DNA of 64,000 nt, taken from positions 282,329-346,328 of the forward strand of contig NZ_FWXI01000003.1 in assembly GCF_900176355.1 (NCBI RefSeq), read 5' to 3'. This document shows, in pieces, positions 18,232 to 27,417 of the stretch. Position 1 is the stretch's first letter, and every line of letters starts with the position of its first letter. This stretch comes from Sporomusa malonica (GTDB taxonomy: Bacteria; Bacillota; Negativicutes; Sporomusales; Sporomusaceae). Made by a program: the position numbers and the translations under genes. Under the pieces are notes generated by a model. It was not told the origin of the DNA. It ran no database searches and saw only the letters and a program-made list of their open reading frames with translations.

Positions 18232-19365
18232 TTAATTGTAGCGACCGTATTTTTCTACAGCGTCAAAGAACGCCTGAACATTTTCACGTTTTGCATTCAT
18301 CGGCAGATTGCAGCCTGATGAATATAAGAGGCCTTCGCCATTGCGGAAGGTATTAATCAGCTTTTTAGCGTATTCATCAAGTTCGCTAGGTGATGCTACG
18401 GTGAAGAGAGCCGGGTTGACATCGCCTTTGATTGAGCAGTGGCCTTTTAAAATTTCATGAGCCTTGAAGATATCTGTTGCACTGTCCAGCTCAAGGACAA
18501 ATTTAGCCTTGGGCAAGTCGAGGAAGTATTCTAAGTTCTTGGTCCAATCTGCATCAAAATGAAGAATAGGTACAATGTCTTTAGCAACCAGTTTCTCAAC
18601 CATTACTTTTAGCTGCGGCCAAACGAAGCGTTCAAAATTCTTCTTATTGATAAACTGACCGGCACCTCTAACCCCGCCAACAAATACCCGGTTAATTCCG
18701 GTTGCCTTAACCGAGGCTTCGCAGCCGGCAATGATTGTGTCATTGAGCAGCCACATGTATTCTTCTACTTGATCAGGAATCTGATACATATCTTTGTAGA
18801 AACGTTCCATGGAACGTACAATGGATAACGCATCAAAAGGCACTGTGCCCATGATGGCTCCCCAGGTTAAACTTTGACCGCGGGCCAATGTTCTGTCGAT
18901 CTCGTCCTGACGAAGTCTGGCCATTTCCTTTTGTCCGGCCAGAACCTCCTCACGGCTCACTTCATGGGCCCGCTCAAGGAATGTCAGGCGATATTCCAGC
19001 CAGCCCTTTTCTTTGAGCATTGCATAATCTTCACGAGTCATTGTTTCATATTCGTGAATTTGGTATTGGGCGTTTTCTTCCAGCTCTTTACCCGGCATTT
19101 TGAAGCGTCCCGGACCGCACTTGGTTGCAACAGGACCGATACGGCCATGCAGCATATACGCGTTGCTGTCCCATACCGGGAAGTCTTCCCATACCTTTTG
19201 CATAGCAGCCTGCGCCTTTTCCCAGTCCCATAGGAATTCCTTATTGGTCATCCCGACATGTTGGCCAGCATACTGTTCAATAATAGGTGCACAGACTATC
19301 CTGTCCACCGGTTGAAGATTAATTGAAGCAACCAGTCTTTCTTCTGCAGTCATTACGTCTGCCAT
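18232..19365 (-). CDS. URO-D family protein, probable corrinoid-dependent methyltransferase (paralogue)
   Basis: 377-residue paralogue of the protein at 1176-2315, colinear throughout and sharing the C-terminal VEKYGRYN. The predicted metal site reads H269-F270-D271 with a later Cys352 (SSGCN), again not the HxC of MtaA. GGGAG precedes ATG 19365. It follows the chemoreceptor-like gene in the same direction and likely shares its promoter (site 3). Methyl transfer to or from the corrinoid protein at 21447-22103 is the leading inference; a decarboxylase role in tetrapyrrole synthesis is unlikely given the duplicates and context. Confidence 0.82.
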   Translation of the reverse strand: MADVMTAEERLVASINLQPVDRIVCAPIIEQYAGQHVGMTNKEFLWDWEKAQAAMQKVWEDFPVWDSNAYMLHGRIGPVATKCGPGRFKMPGKELEENAQYQIHEYETMTREDYAMLKEKGWLEYRLTFLERAHEVSREEVLAGQKEMARLRQDEIDRTLARGQSLTWGAIMGTVPFDALSIVRSMERFYKDMYQIPDQVEEYMWLLNDTIIAGCEASVKATGINRVFVGGVRGAGQFINKKNFERFVWPQLKVMVEKLVAKDIVPILHFDADWTKNLEYFLDLPKAKFVLELDSATDIFKAHEILKGHCSIKGDVNPALFTVASPSELDEYAKKLINTFRNGEGLLYSSGCNLPMNAKRENVQAFFDAVEKYGRYN

Positions 19366-19393
19366 TTACTCCACTCTCCCTTAGAATATTTTG

Positions 19394-20206
19394 TTACACA
19401 GAGTCTGCAACTTTCTGTATATCAGCCGCAGTTGCGGCCAGCTGCTGCATTGATGCGGAAATTCCTTCGGTGGAAATTGCTTGCGTGCTTCCTAATGCCG
19501 CCGTTTTGACTAAGACATTTACCACTTTTGTGGTATCTTGCTGAATGGTTTTTAGAATAGCGGCTATATCCTTGACCGAATTGCCGCTGTTAACTGCCAT
19601 TTTTCGAATTTCCTCAGCTACAACGGCAAATCCGCGGCCATGCTCACCTGCTCTGGCTGCCTCAATTGCGGCATTTAGCCCGAGCAAATTAGAATTGGCA
19701 GCGATATCACTGACAAAATTCAAAATATCTGCCGTCTTATGGATATCACCTAAAACCTTCTCGCCATCCTGACGAACCTGTGCAAGGGCATCTGATAACT
19801 CACTTGCTGAGACTGTAAGGGTTTCAGAGGTTGCTCTTAGCTGTTGAGCTGTCGCCGAAACAGATTGGGCTGCGTTCTGCAATATTTCATTTGTTTGCAT
19901 GCTGACAGCTGCACCGACAATGCCAATAAACTGCTTGTTCTCATCAAAAAGCGGCTTAACAATTGCCTTGCACGGAATTCCATATATATGTGATGGTATT
20001 TGGGCAGTTACTTTCTTCCTCGTTTTGATGCATTCCAATACTGCCCCACCTTTGGCCAGCTCACCAATTTTTACATCGGCATGAAATGTCACTGCCGGTG
20101 AATAATGCAGAATTTTTCCCTCTGCATCACATACCATTACTGAACAATCAAATACGTTCAAGTCTCGAAAAATATCGGCGGCCTCAATAATTTCCTCAAT
20201 TTTCAT
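19394..20206 (-). CDS. soluble methyl-accepting chemotaxis-like sensor
   Basis: 270 residues without a membrane segment. The N-terminal half (about 1-110) is a small ligand or redox sensing domain ([50 protein letters not shown]). The C-terminal half is a shortened MCP signalling domain with the conserved hairpin tip [37 protein letters not shown] precedes ATG 20206. Being cytoplasmic and co-transcribed with a methyltransferase gene, it may report internal substrate or cofactor status to the chemotaxis machinery. Signal is not known. Confidence 0.85.
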   Translation of the reverse strand: MKIEEIIEAADIFRDLNVFDCSVMVCDAEGKILHYSPAVTFHADVKIGELAKGGAVLECIKTRKKVTAQIPSHIYGIPCKAIVKPLFDENKQFIGIVGAAVSMQTNEILQNAAQSVSATAQQLRATSETLTVSASELSDALAQVRQDGEKVLGDIHKTADILNFVSDIAANSNLLGLNAAIEAARAGEHGRGFAVVAEEIRKMAVNSGNSVKDIAAILKTIQQDTTKVVNVLVKTAALGSTQAISTEGISASMQQLAATAADIQKVADSV

Positions 20207-20533
20207 AGCTTAAACTCCTTAAGTAAGATTTATCGTTATGCAATTTGCATTATTTACAAATTGCAAGTTATATGCCAAGATGAAGCTTTCTTAAAAGAGG
20301 CAAGCTTAGAACTCCTGTTTTACTTGATATAATTTATTATTTCCAGCCTTTTTCAGCTACCCTGTTGATATTCTCATTATGAATCTTTAGAGAATTGAAC
20401 CAAAACCGGTTCATTGATTGAACAGAATCAGCCCTACATAAGAAACAACAGACCATGCTGGTATTGGCATGCTTTGGCTTTTAATTTTTATCCCTCTGTT
20501 CAACTAGTCAATCATTTCAGATAATAATTTGTA

Positions 20534-20581
20534 TATACATCTATATGTGTATAGATTATCTGAAATCTATTGACTTGTCAA
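20534..20581 (-). promoter_or_regulatory. sigma-70 promoter with shared GntR-type operator, site 3
   Basis: Minus strand: -35 TTGACA (20576-20581), 17-nt spacer, -10 TAATCT (20553-20558), operator TATACATCTATAT (20534-20546, plus orientation). ATCTATA-tgtg-TATAGAT forms an inverted repeat across it. It drives the sensor and second URO-D gene, leaving a leader of about 340 nt. The rest of 20207-20722 shows no gene. Confidence 0.75.
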
Positions 20582-20666
20582 TATTTTTTTATTCTTCTTG
20601 CAATTCACCTTGGAGAATACTCCTATAGAATACGGCCTGGCTATTAATAACTTAACAAATTAAAAT

Positions 20667-20701
20667 AAGGTCCTGAACCAACCAGTGGAATTCAGGACCT
20701 T
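20667..20701. terminator. hairpin terminator after DUF1638 gene
   Basis: AAGGTCCTGAA pairs with TTCAGGACCTT around a loop of about 12 nt. It closes the GntR/corrinoid/DUF1638 operon. Confidence 0.75.
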
Positions 20702-20722
20702 GTCTGTCTTCTTTTTCACAGC

Positions 20723-21433
20723 TCAGCACCCACCAAATTTCATGGAGGTTCTTTGACTGAATTCATCTTGCTCACTAGCACCGCAAATATCATGCATTGT
20801 AATGCTTTGTCCTGGCTCCAGCACAAAAAATTCCTCATCCCATTCCCCTTGCAGCAGCTTATGCAACAAGCGGAGAGAGCCTGGAGCCACCTCATGACAC
20901 AGATTGAGTCGTTCAGCAAACTCCCGAGTCTGAGGCAGTATGCTTTCCACCGAATAGGCTCCCGTATCAATCAGCATAAACCGCTTATAATGTCCTAACA
21001 TGATTTTCATTATTTTTGAGGTTCTAGCTTGGCCATAGCGCGTAACACAACGGTCATATTCCCGCAGCAGGTTATTCTCGTAGTCCAACCAGCCTTTGGT
21101 TAAAAAATAGGTTCCCATTTCTTTTGATATATTTTTTCGCGCTTCACAAGAACCCAACAGTAACGGAATACAATCGTCTACCTTGGGGAGTACTAGTTTT
21201 GCCTTATCAGACTTGACACCAAGCAGGCTATTGCCACAATACCCAAATAATAATAATAATATGTCAACATTATCAATTCTATTGATTTCTTCCTGAATTC
21301 GTTGATGTAATAATTCGGGCGTATTATGCAAGCCAGACTCAACATAAATAACTGGGAAATCTACACCAGTTTCTCTAATAGCCAATTTAAGCTCATCCTG
21401 GAGTGTCTGGCATGCTAATATGGCTGTACCCAT
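20723..21433 (-). CDS. DUF1638 family protein
   Basis: 236 residues recognised as DUF1638. Visible elements are ILACQTLQDEL near the N-terminus, a hydrophobic ILLLLFGYCGNSLLG (about 78-92) and several conserved cysteines and histidines. GAGGAAG precedes ATG 21433. The gene is 13 bases downstream of the corrinoid protein gene, so it is in the same operon. DUF1638 genes often lie with corrinoid methyltransferase genes, but no function is established that I can rely on. A role in corrinoid or methyl transfer is inference from context. Confidence 0.8.
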   Translation of the reverse strand: MGTAILACQTLQDELKLAIRETGVDFPVIYVESGLHNTPELLHQRIQEEINRIDNVDILLLLFGYCGNSLLGVKSDKAKLVLPKVDDCIPLLLGSCEARKNISKEMGTYFLTKGWLDYENNLLREYDRCVTRYGQARTSKIMKIMLGHYKRFMLIDTGAYSVESILPQTREFAERLNLCHEVAPGSLRLLHKLLQGEWDEEFFVLEPGQSITMHDICGASEQDEFSQRTSMKFGGC

Positions 21434-21446
21434 CCAACCACTTCCT

Positions 21447-22103
21447 CTACGACGATTGAACTATTCTTTTATTTGTTACAAGGATATTACGGCACAACTC
21501 TATTACCTTAGTACAGTCGGTAGCCCAGTAATTAGCACCGGTGTACTTTCTTACACTTTCATTTACCAAGCCGCCAATGATTACAGTAGTCCGCGCACGG
21601 AGCCCCGCTTCTTCCAGAAGATCAATTGTATTTTTCATCGAGTCAAATGCCTCAGTAATCAGTCCGGTTAAACAGACAACCCGGCTGTTATACAGCTCAA
21701 CGGCTTCAATAAATTTTTGTCCAGGTACGTCAACCCCCAGGTCGCAAATATCAAAGCCGTTATAGCGCATAATGCCTGTTGTAATATTTTTGCCAATATC
21801 ATGAATATCATCTTCTACAGTACCAAAAATAACCGTAGGATAAAGCGTTTGCGCTGTAACAACCCGGTCTTGATTTACCAGTGCCAGCACATCCTTAAAA
21901 ATCTCAGAAGCCATTATTAGGTCTGACAAAAAATACTCACCTTTGCTGTATAATTCTCCTACCCGGTCAGTACCCAGCCTAATTTCTTCAAGTAGAACGT
22001 AGGGATTAATCCCCATTTGGAGACCTTGCTTTACTAAATTAATGACCATGGTTTCGTCTAATCTGGCCATGGCACCAACAAGCATCTTCTGGATTTTCAG
22101 CAT
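21447..22103 (-). CDS. corrinoid (B12-binding) methyltransferase protein, MtbC1/MtaC-like
   Basis: 218 residues: N-terminal helical cap domain (about 1-85) followed by a cobalamin-binding Rossmann domain with DIHDIGK (99-105), in which His101 is the predicted lower axial cobalt ligand, and a C-terminal VIIGGLVNESV loop. Size and layout match the corrinoid proteins of methanol, methylamine or methoxyl methyltransferase systems. It lies four bases after the GntR gene and 13 before DUF1638. It probably receives a methyl group from a substrate-specific methyltransferase and hands it to another; the URO-D proteins are candidate partners. Confidence 0.92.
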   Translation of the reverse strand: MLKIQKMLVGAMARLDETMVINLVKQGLQMGINPYVLLEEIRLGTDRVGELYSKGEYFLSDLIMASEIFKDVLALVNQDRVVTAQTLYPTVIFGTVEDDIHDIGKNITTGIMRYNGFDICDLGVDVPGQKFIEAVELYNSRVVCLTGLITEAFDSMKNTIDLLEEAGLRARTTVIIGGLVNESVRKYTGANYWATDCTKVIELCRNILVTNKRIVQSS

Positions 22104-22107
22104 GATT

Positions 22108-22836
22108 TCACAACCTTCCTGAAATTGGGTATGAAGTTGCCTTTAATTCAAATCGGTCTTTATGGCAAACCATGACAGAGACTCCTAACGGTTTGTCATC
22201 TTTTGAATAGATAACTTGCTTTATCACCAGGGCAGGTAGTATGTCATCAGCTTCTAATAATTTAGCTTGTTCATGAGACAAAGTGGCCACCGATATTGCC
22301 ATATCATTACGAACTGGCACACTTTTTTGATGTTTAGCCACTAAATCGGGAAAATCGGCATACTCCAGCTGGGTTTCCAATAATGGTTTACCCTTTTGGT
22401 AACGTAAAAATTTTTCTTCAATCGCCACAGGTTGATTGCCTTTGAACATGAGCCGCTTGACAGTGATCACATTTGATTCGCCAGTAAAGCCCAATTCATT
22501 GGCCAACTCCCGGTTGTTACGAATTAAGTTGACGCCTAAGAGCTTATACCGCAGCTCTTGATTGTTAACGCCGCTATTTTTCAGATCAATTACTAGCTGG
22601 TTTAGCCGGGGCCGAGTCACAAAGCTTCCTTTTCCTTTGACTGTTTCAATCAAACCAGCTTCTGCCAGTAGTGCAATCCCTTGCCTTACAGTCATACGGC
22701 TTATTCCATACTGTTCTCCCAGCTGCGCCTCAGTCGGAATAAGGTCACCGTCTTTTAGCGCACCAGATTCAATTTGTTGTTTAATATCATCGGCTAGACG
22801 ATAGTAAACAGGTATTAGGTTCGCCCGACTTCTCAT
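22108..22836 (-). CDS. GntR-family regulator, HutC/UTRA subfamily
   Basis: 242 residues: N-terminal winged HTH (LIPTEAQLGEQYGISRMTVRQGIALLAEAGLIETVKGKGSFVT, about 27-70) and a C-terminal UTRA ligand-binding domain (about 95-235). GGAGG precedes ATG 22836. First gene of the operon with the corrinoid protein and DUF1638. Its own promoter carries the operator found at three other promoters of this cluster, so autoregulation and control of a local regulon are likely. UTRA domains usually bind small metabolites; the inducer is unknown. Confidence 0.92.
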   Translation of the reverse strand: MRSRANLIPVYYRLADDIKQQIESGALKDGDLIPTEAQLGEQYGISRMTVRQGIALLAEAGLIETVKGKGSFVTRPRLNQLVIDLKNSGVNNQELRYKLLGVNLIRNNRELANELGFTGESNVITVKRLMFKGNQPVAIEEKFLRYQKGKPLLETQLEYADFPDLVAKHQKSVPVRNDMAISVATLSHEQAKLLEADDILPALVIKQVIYSKDDKPLGVSVMVCHKDRFELKATSYPISGRL

Positions 22837-22881
22837 AATAACCTCCGTTCGGAAGTACTTAAAAACATACTTTTAAAAATC

Positions 22882-22927
22882 TATACATCTATATATAATC
22901 GTACACGAAAACTCATTATTATGTCAA
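22882..22927 (-). promoter_or_regulatory. sigma-70 promoter with shared GntR-type operator, site 4
   Basis: Minus strand: -35 TTGACA (22922-22927), 18-nt spacer, -10 TACGAT (22898-22903), operator TATACATCTATAT (22882-22894, plus orientation), 46 bases before the GntR start codon. The position overlapping the transcription start fits repression. Confidence 0.75.
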
Positions 22928-22947
22928 TTTTTTTATTGTTAAATGAA

Positions 22948-22985
22948 AAAAGCTATCTCCTAAGACATAGGAAGATAGCTTTACT
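22948..22985. terminator. hairpin terminator of the his operon
   Basis: On the minus strand AAAGCTATCTTCC pairs with GGAGATAGCTTT and is followed by a T-tract. It lies immediately after the hisIE stop and just upstream of the GntR promoter. Confidence 0.75.
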
Positions 22986-22993
22986 CTTGTTGA

Positions 22994-23647
22994 TTATTTC
23001 CTGCGTTTCTTCAATTCCTCAAACAGCTCACTTGGTGCAATATCATGGTTTGCCAACAGCACCAGACAGTGATACCATAGATCAGCCATCTCATACAGTA
23101 TCTCGGCTTTATCATTATTCTTGGAGGCAATAATCGTCTCTGCCGCTTCTTCTCCGACTTTTTTCAGGATTTTATCCTGGCCCTTTTCAAAAAGATAGTT
23201 AGTATAGGAGCCTTCTTTTGGGTTATGCTTACGATCATTGATGACATGATAGAGCTCATGTAAAACACCTGATAGCGGCTCTTTGTACACTTTATCCGGG
23301 TCAACCAGTTTTTCTGCCTGTTCAGCATCGGCATCCAGCCGACGGCTAAAGCAGGAGAAGGTTCCTTCATGGCAGGCTGCACCTGTTTGGTTTACCTTAA
23401 CCAGAATGGTGTCTGCATCACAATCATAATACATCTCTTTAACTGTCTGCACATGGCCTGATGTCTCACCCTTTTGCCAGAGGGAACGACGGCTGCGGCT
23501 GTAAAACCAGGTTACGCCTGTTTCTTGTGTCTTAGTGAGTGCTTCTGCGTTCATATAGGCCAGCATGAGCACAGTCCCAGATGTTTCATCCTGGATAATA
23601 GCTGGCACTAAGCCATGTTCATCATACTTTATATTAGCACCATTCAT
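22994..23647 (-). CDS. hisIE: bifunctional phosphoribosyl-AMP cyclohydrolase / phosphoribosyl-ATP pyrophosphatase
   Basis: 217 residues. The HisI part (about 1-110) has [39 protein letters not shown] and the metal-binding Cys in [12 protein letters not shown]. The HisE part (about 120-217) has a [15 protein letters not shown] motif and the final helices. It catalyses steps two and three of histidine synthesis. It is the last gene of the operon, overlapping hisF by four bases. Confidence 0.96.
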   Translation of the reverse strand: MNGANIKYDEHGLVPAIIQDETSGTVLMLAYMNAEALTKTQETGVTWFYSRSRRSLWQKGETSGHVQTVKEMYYDCDADTILVKVNQTGAACHEGTFSCFSRRLDADAEQAEKLVDPDKVYKEPLSGVLHELYHVINDRKHNPKEGSYTNYLFEKGQDKILKKVGEEAAETIIASKNNDKAEILYEMADLWYHCLVLLANHDIAPSELFEELKKRRK

Positions 23648-24402
23648 AGTCTCACCTCTACCCCACGGGATTTAAGATATTCTTTAACCTGACCGACGGT
23701 AAACTGACCATAGTGGAACACCGAAGCGGCCAGTACAGCGTCTGCCTTGCCTGCTGTTAACACCTCGTAGAAGTGTTCCATCTCGCCGGCCCCACCGGAG
23801 GCAATAACCGGAACATTAACAGCCTCAGATACCGCCCTTGTCAGCGGAATGTCGTAGCCGTCTTTAGTGCCGTCTTTATCCATACTGGTCAGGAGAATTT
23901 CGCCTGCTCCCAATTCAGTGGCGCGTTTGACCCATTCTAATACGTCAATGCCTGTTGGCGTACGGCCACCGTTAATGTATACTTCCCATTTACCGGGTTC
24001 TGTCTGCCGGGCATCCACTGCCAGCACAATGCATTGGCGGCCAAACCGTTTGGCACCTTCAGCTATGAGATCAGGATTCTTTACAGCTGCCGTATTTAAC
24101 GACACTTTGTCGGCTCCAGCTTTGAGCATTGTCCTGATATCATCGACAGTACGAATACCGCCGCCTACCGTGAATGGAATAAACACTTCGGCTGCGACTC
24201 GTTCAACTACGTCTACCATCGTGTTGCGCTCATCAGACGACGCAGTGATGTCTAAGAAAACCAGCTCATCAGCAAGCTTGACATCATACACCTTGGCCAG
24301 TTCGACGGGGTCACCGGCATCACGCAGCCCGACAAAATTCGTACCTTTTACCACCCGCCCGTCTTTGACATCCAAGCAGGGAATAATCCGTTTAGTATAC
24401 AT
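23644..24402 (-). CDS. hisF: imidazole glycerol phosphate synthase, cyclase subunit
   Basis: 252-residue TIM barrel starting [20 protein letters not shown] with the HisF catalytic Asp in CLDV and the second Asp in [13 protein letters not shown], plus phosphate loops GGGIRT and IASGGAG. It forms the synthase with HisH. Its start shares one base with the end of hisA. Confidence 0.97.
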   Translation of the reverse strand: MYTKRIIPCLDVKDGRVVKGTNFVGLRDAGDPVELAKVYDVKLADELVFLDITASSDERNTMVDVVERVAAEVFIPFTVGGGIRTVDDIRTMLKAGADKVSLNTAAVKNPDLIAEGAKRFGRQCIVLAVDARQTEPGKWEVYINGGRTPTGIDVLEWVKRATELGAGEILLTSMDKDGTKDGYDIPLTRAVSEAVNVPVIASGGAGEMEHFYEVLTAGKADAVLAASVFHYGQFTVGQVKEYLKSRGVEVRL

Positions 24403-25139
24403 TAGACCGCTCCCTCCTTAGCCAGACGAATGGTTTCTGCCAAGTCGATCGCGCCGGTATAAATGGCTTTGCCGACGATAACGCCCTCAATACCGTTGTC
24501 GATATTAGCGGCTTTGAGCGCCGTAATATCATCAAGGTTTTTAACACCGCCTGAGGCAATGACCGGGATACCTGCCGCCTTAGCCAGCGAGGCTGTTGCC
24601 GTAACATTGACGCCTTGTAGCGTACCATCCCGCGAAATATCGGTATAAATAATACGGGCGACACCGGCTTCAGCCATTTTCTTAGCCAATTCTTCGGCAC
24701 CTACACCGCCTGAAACCTCCCAACCGTCAACAGCTGCCTGGCCATCCCTGGCATCAATTCCTACAACAATCCGGTTGCCGAATTGTCGACAGGCTTCCCG
24801 CACCAGTTCTGGGTTACGGACCGCGATAGATCCCAGGATTACCCGGCTGACACCGGCTTCCAGCACCTCTCCAATATTGTCAAGCGTGCGGATACCGCCG
24901 CCTAATTGCACTGGTATAGCTGCTGCTTTAACAATAGCGCTAACTATCTCAAGATTTACCGGCTTACCGGCTAACGCCCCATCTAAGTCAACGACATGCA
25001 GGTATTCAGCTCCGGCGGCTGCCCACTTGAGCGCCATCTCAGCCGGATTATCGGCAAATACTGTCTCTTTATCAAAACGGCCTTCGGTCAAACGGACACA
25101 GCATCCGCCGCGAATGTCTATTGCCGGATATATAATCAT
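24402..25139 (-). CDS. hisA: phosphoribosylformimino-5-aminoimidazole carboxamide ribotide isomerase
   Basis: 245-residue TIM barrel with [16 protein letters not shown] (catalytic Asp), [19 protein letters not shown] and [11 protein letters not shown] (second catalytic Asp). Standard HisA length. It lies four bases after hisH and is contiguous with hisF. Confidence 0.97.
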   Translation of the reverse strand: MIIYPAIDIRGGCCVRLTEGRFDKETVFADNPAEMALKWAAAGAEYLHVVDLDGALAGKPVNLEIVSAIVKAAAIPVQLGGGIRTLDNIGEVLEAGVSRVILGSIAVRNPELVREACRQFGNRIVVGIDARDGQAAVDGWEVSGGVGAEELAKKMAEAGVARIIYTDISRDGTLQGVNVTATASLAKAAGIPVIASGGVKNLDDITALKAANIDNGIEGVIVGKAIYTGAIDLAETIRLAKEGAV

Positions 25140-25143
25140 AATC

Positions 25144-25776
25144 TCAACTCCTCAGGAAATTAGCCAAAATCGCCAGACCGGTGGCACTTGATTTCTCCGG
25201 ATGGAACTGCACGGCCTGCACATTGCCACAGCCTACAGCTGCAGTAACAGCGCCACCGTACTCAGTAACAGCTGTGACAATTTGGCCATTCTCAGGCACA
25301 GCATGATAGCTGTGGACAAAATATACATAAGCTGCGGCCGGCAGTCCGGCAAACAGCGGACTTACAGTCTTGAATTCAAGACTGTTCCAGCCCATATGAG
25401 GAATTTTTAGTTCTGGTGCAATAATTTTGCGTACCATTCCAGGTAAAATTCTGAGTCCCGGTACGCCAGGATCTTCTTCGCTGCCATCAAATAAGAGCTG
25501 GAGACCAAGGCAAATTCCAAGAAAAGGTGTGCCCCGCCCAGCTACTCCTTTTATAACATCAATAAGGCCATAACTATTTAAGTTAGCCATGCAGTCCCCG
25601 AACGCCCCTACCCCAGGCAGTACTACCTTGGCAGCACTGCCGATCACGGCAGGATCACTGGTAACAACAACATCATACTTGCCGCCGTTCTCGGCGTTTA
25701 ATTTTGCTAAGGCCTTGGACACACTGTGGAGATTGCCCATACCATAATCAATAATTGCCAGGGTTTCAAGCGCCAT
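25144..25776 (-). CDS. hisH: imidazole glycerol phosphate synthase, glutamine amidotransferase subunit
   Basis: 210-residue class I amidotransferase. Nucleophile Cys in FLGICLGLQLLF, catalytic His and Glu in AVQFHPEKSS, and an N-terminal IIDYGMGNLHSV. It supplies ammonia to HisF. AAGGAGG precedes ATG 25776. Confidence 0.97.
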   Translation of the reverse strand: MALETLAIIDYGMGNLHSVSKALAKLNAENGGKYDVVVTSDPAVIGSAAKVVLPGVGAFGDCMANLNSYGLIDVIKGVAGRGTPFLGICLGLQLLFDGSEEDPGVPGLRILPGMVRKIIAPELKIPHMGWNSLEFKTVSPLFAGLPAAAYVYFVHSYHAVPENGQIVTAVTEYGGAVTAAVGCGNVQAVQFHPEKSSATGLAILANFLRS

Positions 25777-25788
25777 GCTTTAGCCTCC

Positions 25789-26376
25789 TTATATCATTCC
25801 TTTAGTAGACATGACACCTTGTATCCGTTCATCTCTGCGTGTAGCTTCATCAAGCGCCCGGCCTAACGCCTTAAAGATGGCCTCAATGATATGATGGGTG
25901 TTCTTGCCTGACAACAGACGTACATGCAGGGTAAGTCCGGCATGTACACTGAGTGCCCGCAAAAATTCCTCGGTAAGCTCACTGTCAAATTGCCCTACTT
26001 GTTCACTTGGCAGGACAGCATCAAATACCAGAAAGGGGCGTCCGCTGATATCAAGCGATACCATAGCCAGTGCCTCATCCATTGGCACAAACGCCGTACC
26101 GTAACGCTTGATCCCGGCCTTATCGCCCAGGGCTTTGGCCAAGGCCTGCCCCAGGACAATCCCAGTGTCTTCCACTGTATGATGTCCATCAACATATAAG
26201 TCGCCTTTGGCCTCAACTGTCAGGTTAAATAAGCCGTGTTTGCCAAGTAGAATGAGCATGTGGTCAAAAAATCCGATGCCTGTAGCAACCTGGATTTGGC
26301 CGCTGCCGTCAAGATCAATCGAAACCTTTATGGCTGTTTCCCCTGTTACGCGTTCAATGGTGGCAGTACGGCTCAT
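25789..26376 (-). CDS. hisB: imidazoleglycerol-phosphate dehydratase
   Basis: 195-residue monofunctional HisB with the manganese-binding motifs [15 protein letters not shown] and ..[15 protein letters not shown]. No N-terminal phosphatase domain, as usual in Firmicutes. Start overlaps hisC by four bases. Confidence 0.97.
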   Translation of the reverse strand: MSRTATIERVTGETAIKVSIDLDGSGQIQVATGIGFFDHMLILLGKHGLFNLTVEAKGDLYVDGHHTVEDTGIVLGQALAKALGDKAGIKRYGTAFVPMDEALAMVSLDISGRPFLVFDAVLPSEQVGQFDSELTEEFLRALSVHAGLTLHVRLLSGKNTHHIIEAIFKALGRALDEATRRDERIQGVMSTKGMI

Positions 26377-27416
26377 GCGGTAACAGCCTCCAGTACAGCA
26401 TTGTTTTCCGCAGGTGTACCCACGCCAATCCTTATACAGCCAGCAAGGCCAGGCGCAGTACTGAAATCGCGTACACCAATACCACGCGCACTCAGGCGGG
26501 CTGCCAGTGCTGCCGCATTATCGCTCTTAACAAGCAGGAAGTTGGTTTGCGATGGATATACTGTGAGACCGGAAACGGCGCTAAGCGCGGCTGTCATTCT
26601 TTCCCGCTCACTGCTGTTTTCAGCCAGGCTGGCAGCAAACTCCTGACGCATGGCAAACACGGTCTTGGCGGTAGCCAGTGTTAAGGCATTAACATTGTAG
26701 GGCAGCAATACTTTACCAATCGTTTGGGCAATTTCTTCTGGGGCTAAGAGATAGCCTACCCTGGCAGCCGCTAGGCCGTAGGCTTTGGAGAAAGTGCGGG
26801 CAATCGCAACATTCGTATATTTACCCAATAGATCAACTGAGCTTTTACCATAAAACTCGTGATAGGCCTCGTCAACAACTACCAGGCTCTTGGTATTAGC
26901 CACAATATATTCAATCTGCTCAGGTGGAATAATGGTGCCTGTCGGGTTGTTGGGATTGCAGAGAAGAATAATACTGGCAGCTGCCTGATTTGCTGCTGTC
27001 AGCAGTTTGTCGGCATCCAGCGTGTAATCAGCGTTCAGTTCCACAGGCACAGGCTGGCTGTCAGCCAGCTTTACGTAGATGCCATACATGGAAAATGACG
27101 GAGTCGGATACACAATGCTGCGGCCTGCACCGCCAAAAGCAAAACAGAGTGCTTCCAAAATTTCGCTTGAGCCGTTGCCGATCAGTACATTGGCTGCAGT
27201 CAGTCCAAACCCGTCAGCAATGACTGTTTTTAATGAAAGAGCACTAATGTCGGGGTAACGGTTAAATGGCAGTGCTCTCAAATTCTCAATCACCTTGGCC
27301 TTAACGGCTGGTGGCAGGTCTGTTGACCGTTCATTTGCATCAAGCTTAATAGGCCAATCAACTTCTTCAACAGAATATGGTTTTAATGTTTCCAGCCCAG
27401 AACGGGGCATAAACAT
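26373..27416 (-). CDS. hisC: histidinol-phosphate aminotransferase
   Basis: 347-residue class I/II PLP aminotransferase. It has [17 protein letters not shown] and the PLP-lysine motif [23 protein letters not shown] precedes ATG 27416. Two bases separate it from hisD. Confidence 0.96.
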   Translation of the reverse strand: MFMPRSGLETLKPYSVEEVDWPIKLDANERSTDLPPAVKAKVIENLRALPFNRYPDISALSLKTVIADGFGLTAANVLIGNGSSEILEALCFAFGGAGRSIVYPTPSFSMYGIYVKLADSQPVPVELNADYTLDADKLLTAANQAAASIILLCNPNNPTGTIIPPEQIEYIVANTKSLVVVDEAYHEFYGKSSVDLLGKYTNVAIARTFSKAYGLAAARVGYLLAPEEIAQTIGKVLLPYNVNALTLATAKTVFAMRQEFAASLAENSSERERMTAALSAVSGLTVYPSQTNFLLVKSDNAAALAARLSARGIGVRDFSTAPGLAGCIRIGVGTPAENNAVLEAVTA

Positions 27417-27417
27417 A

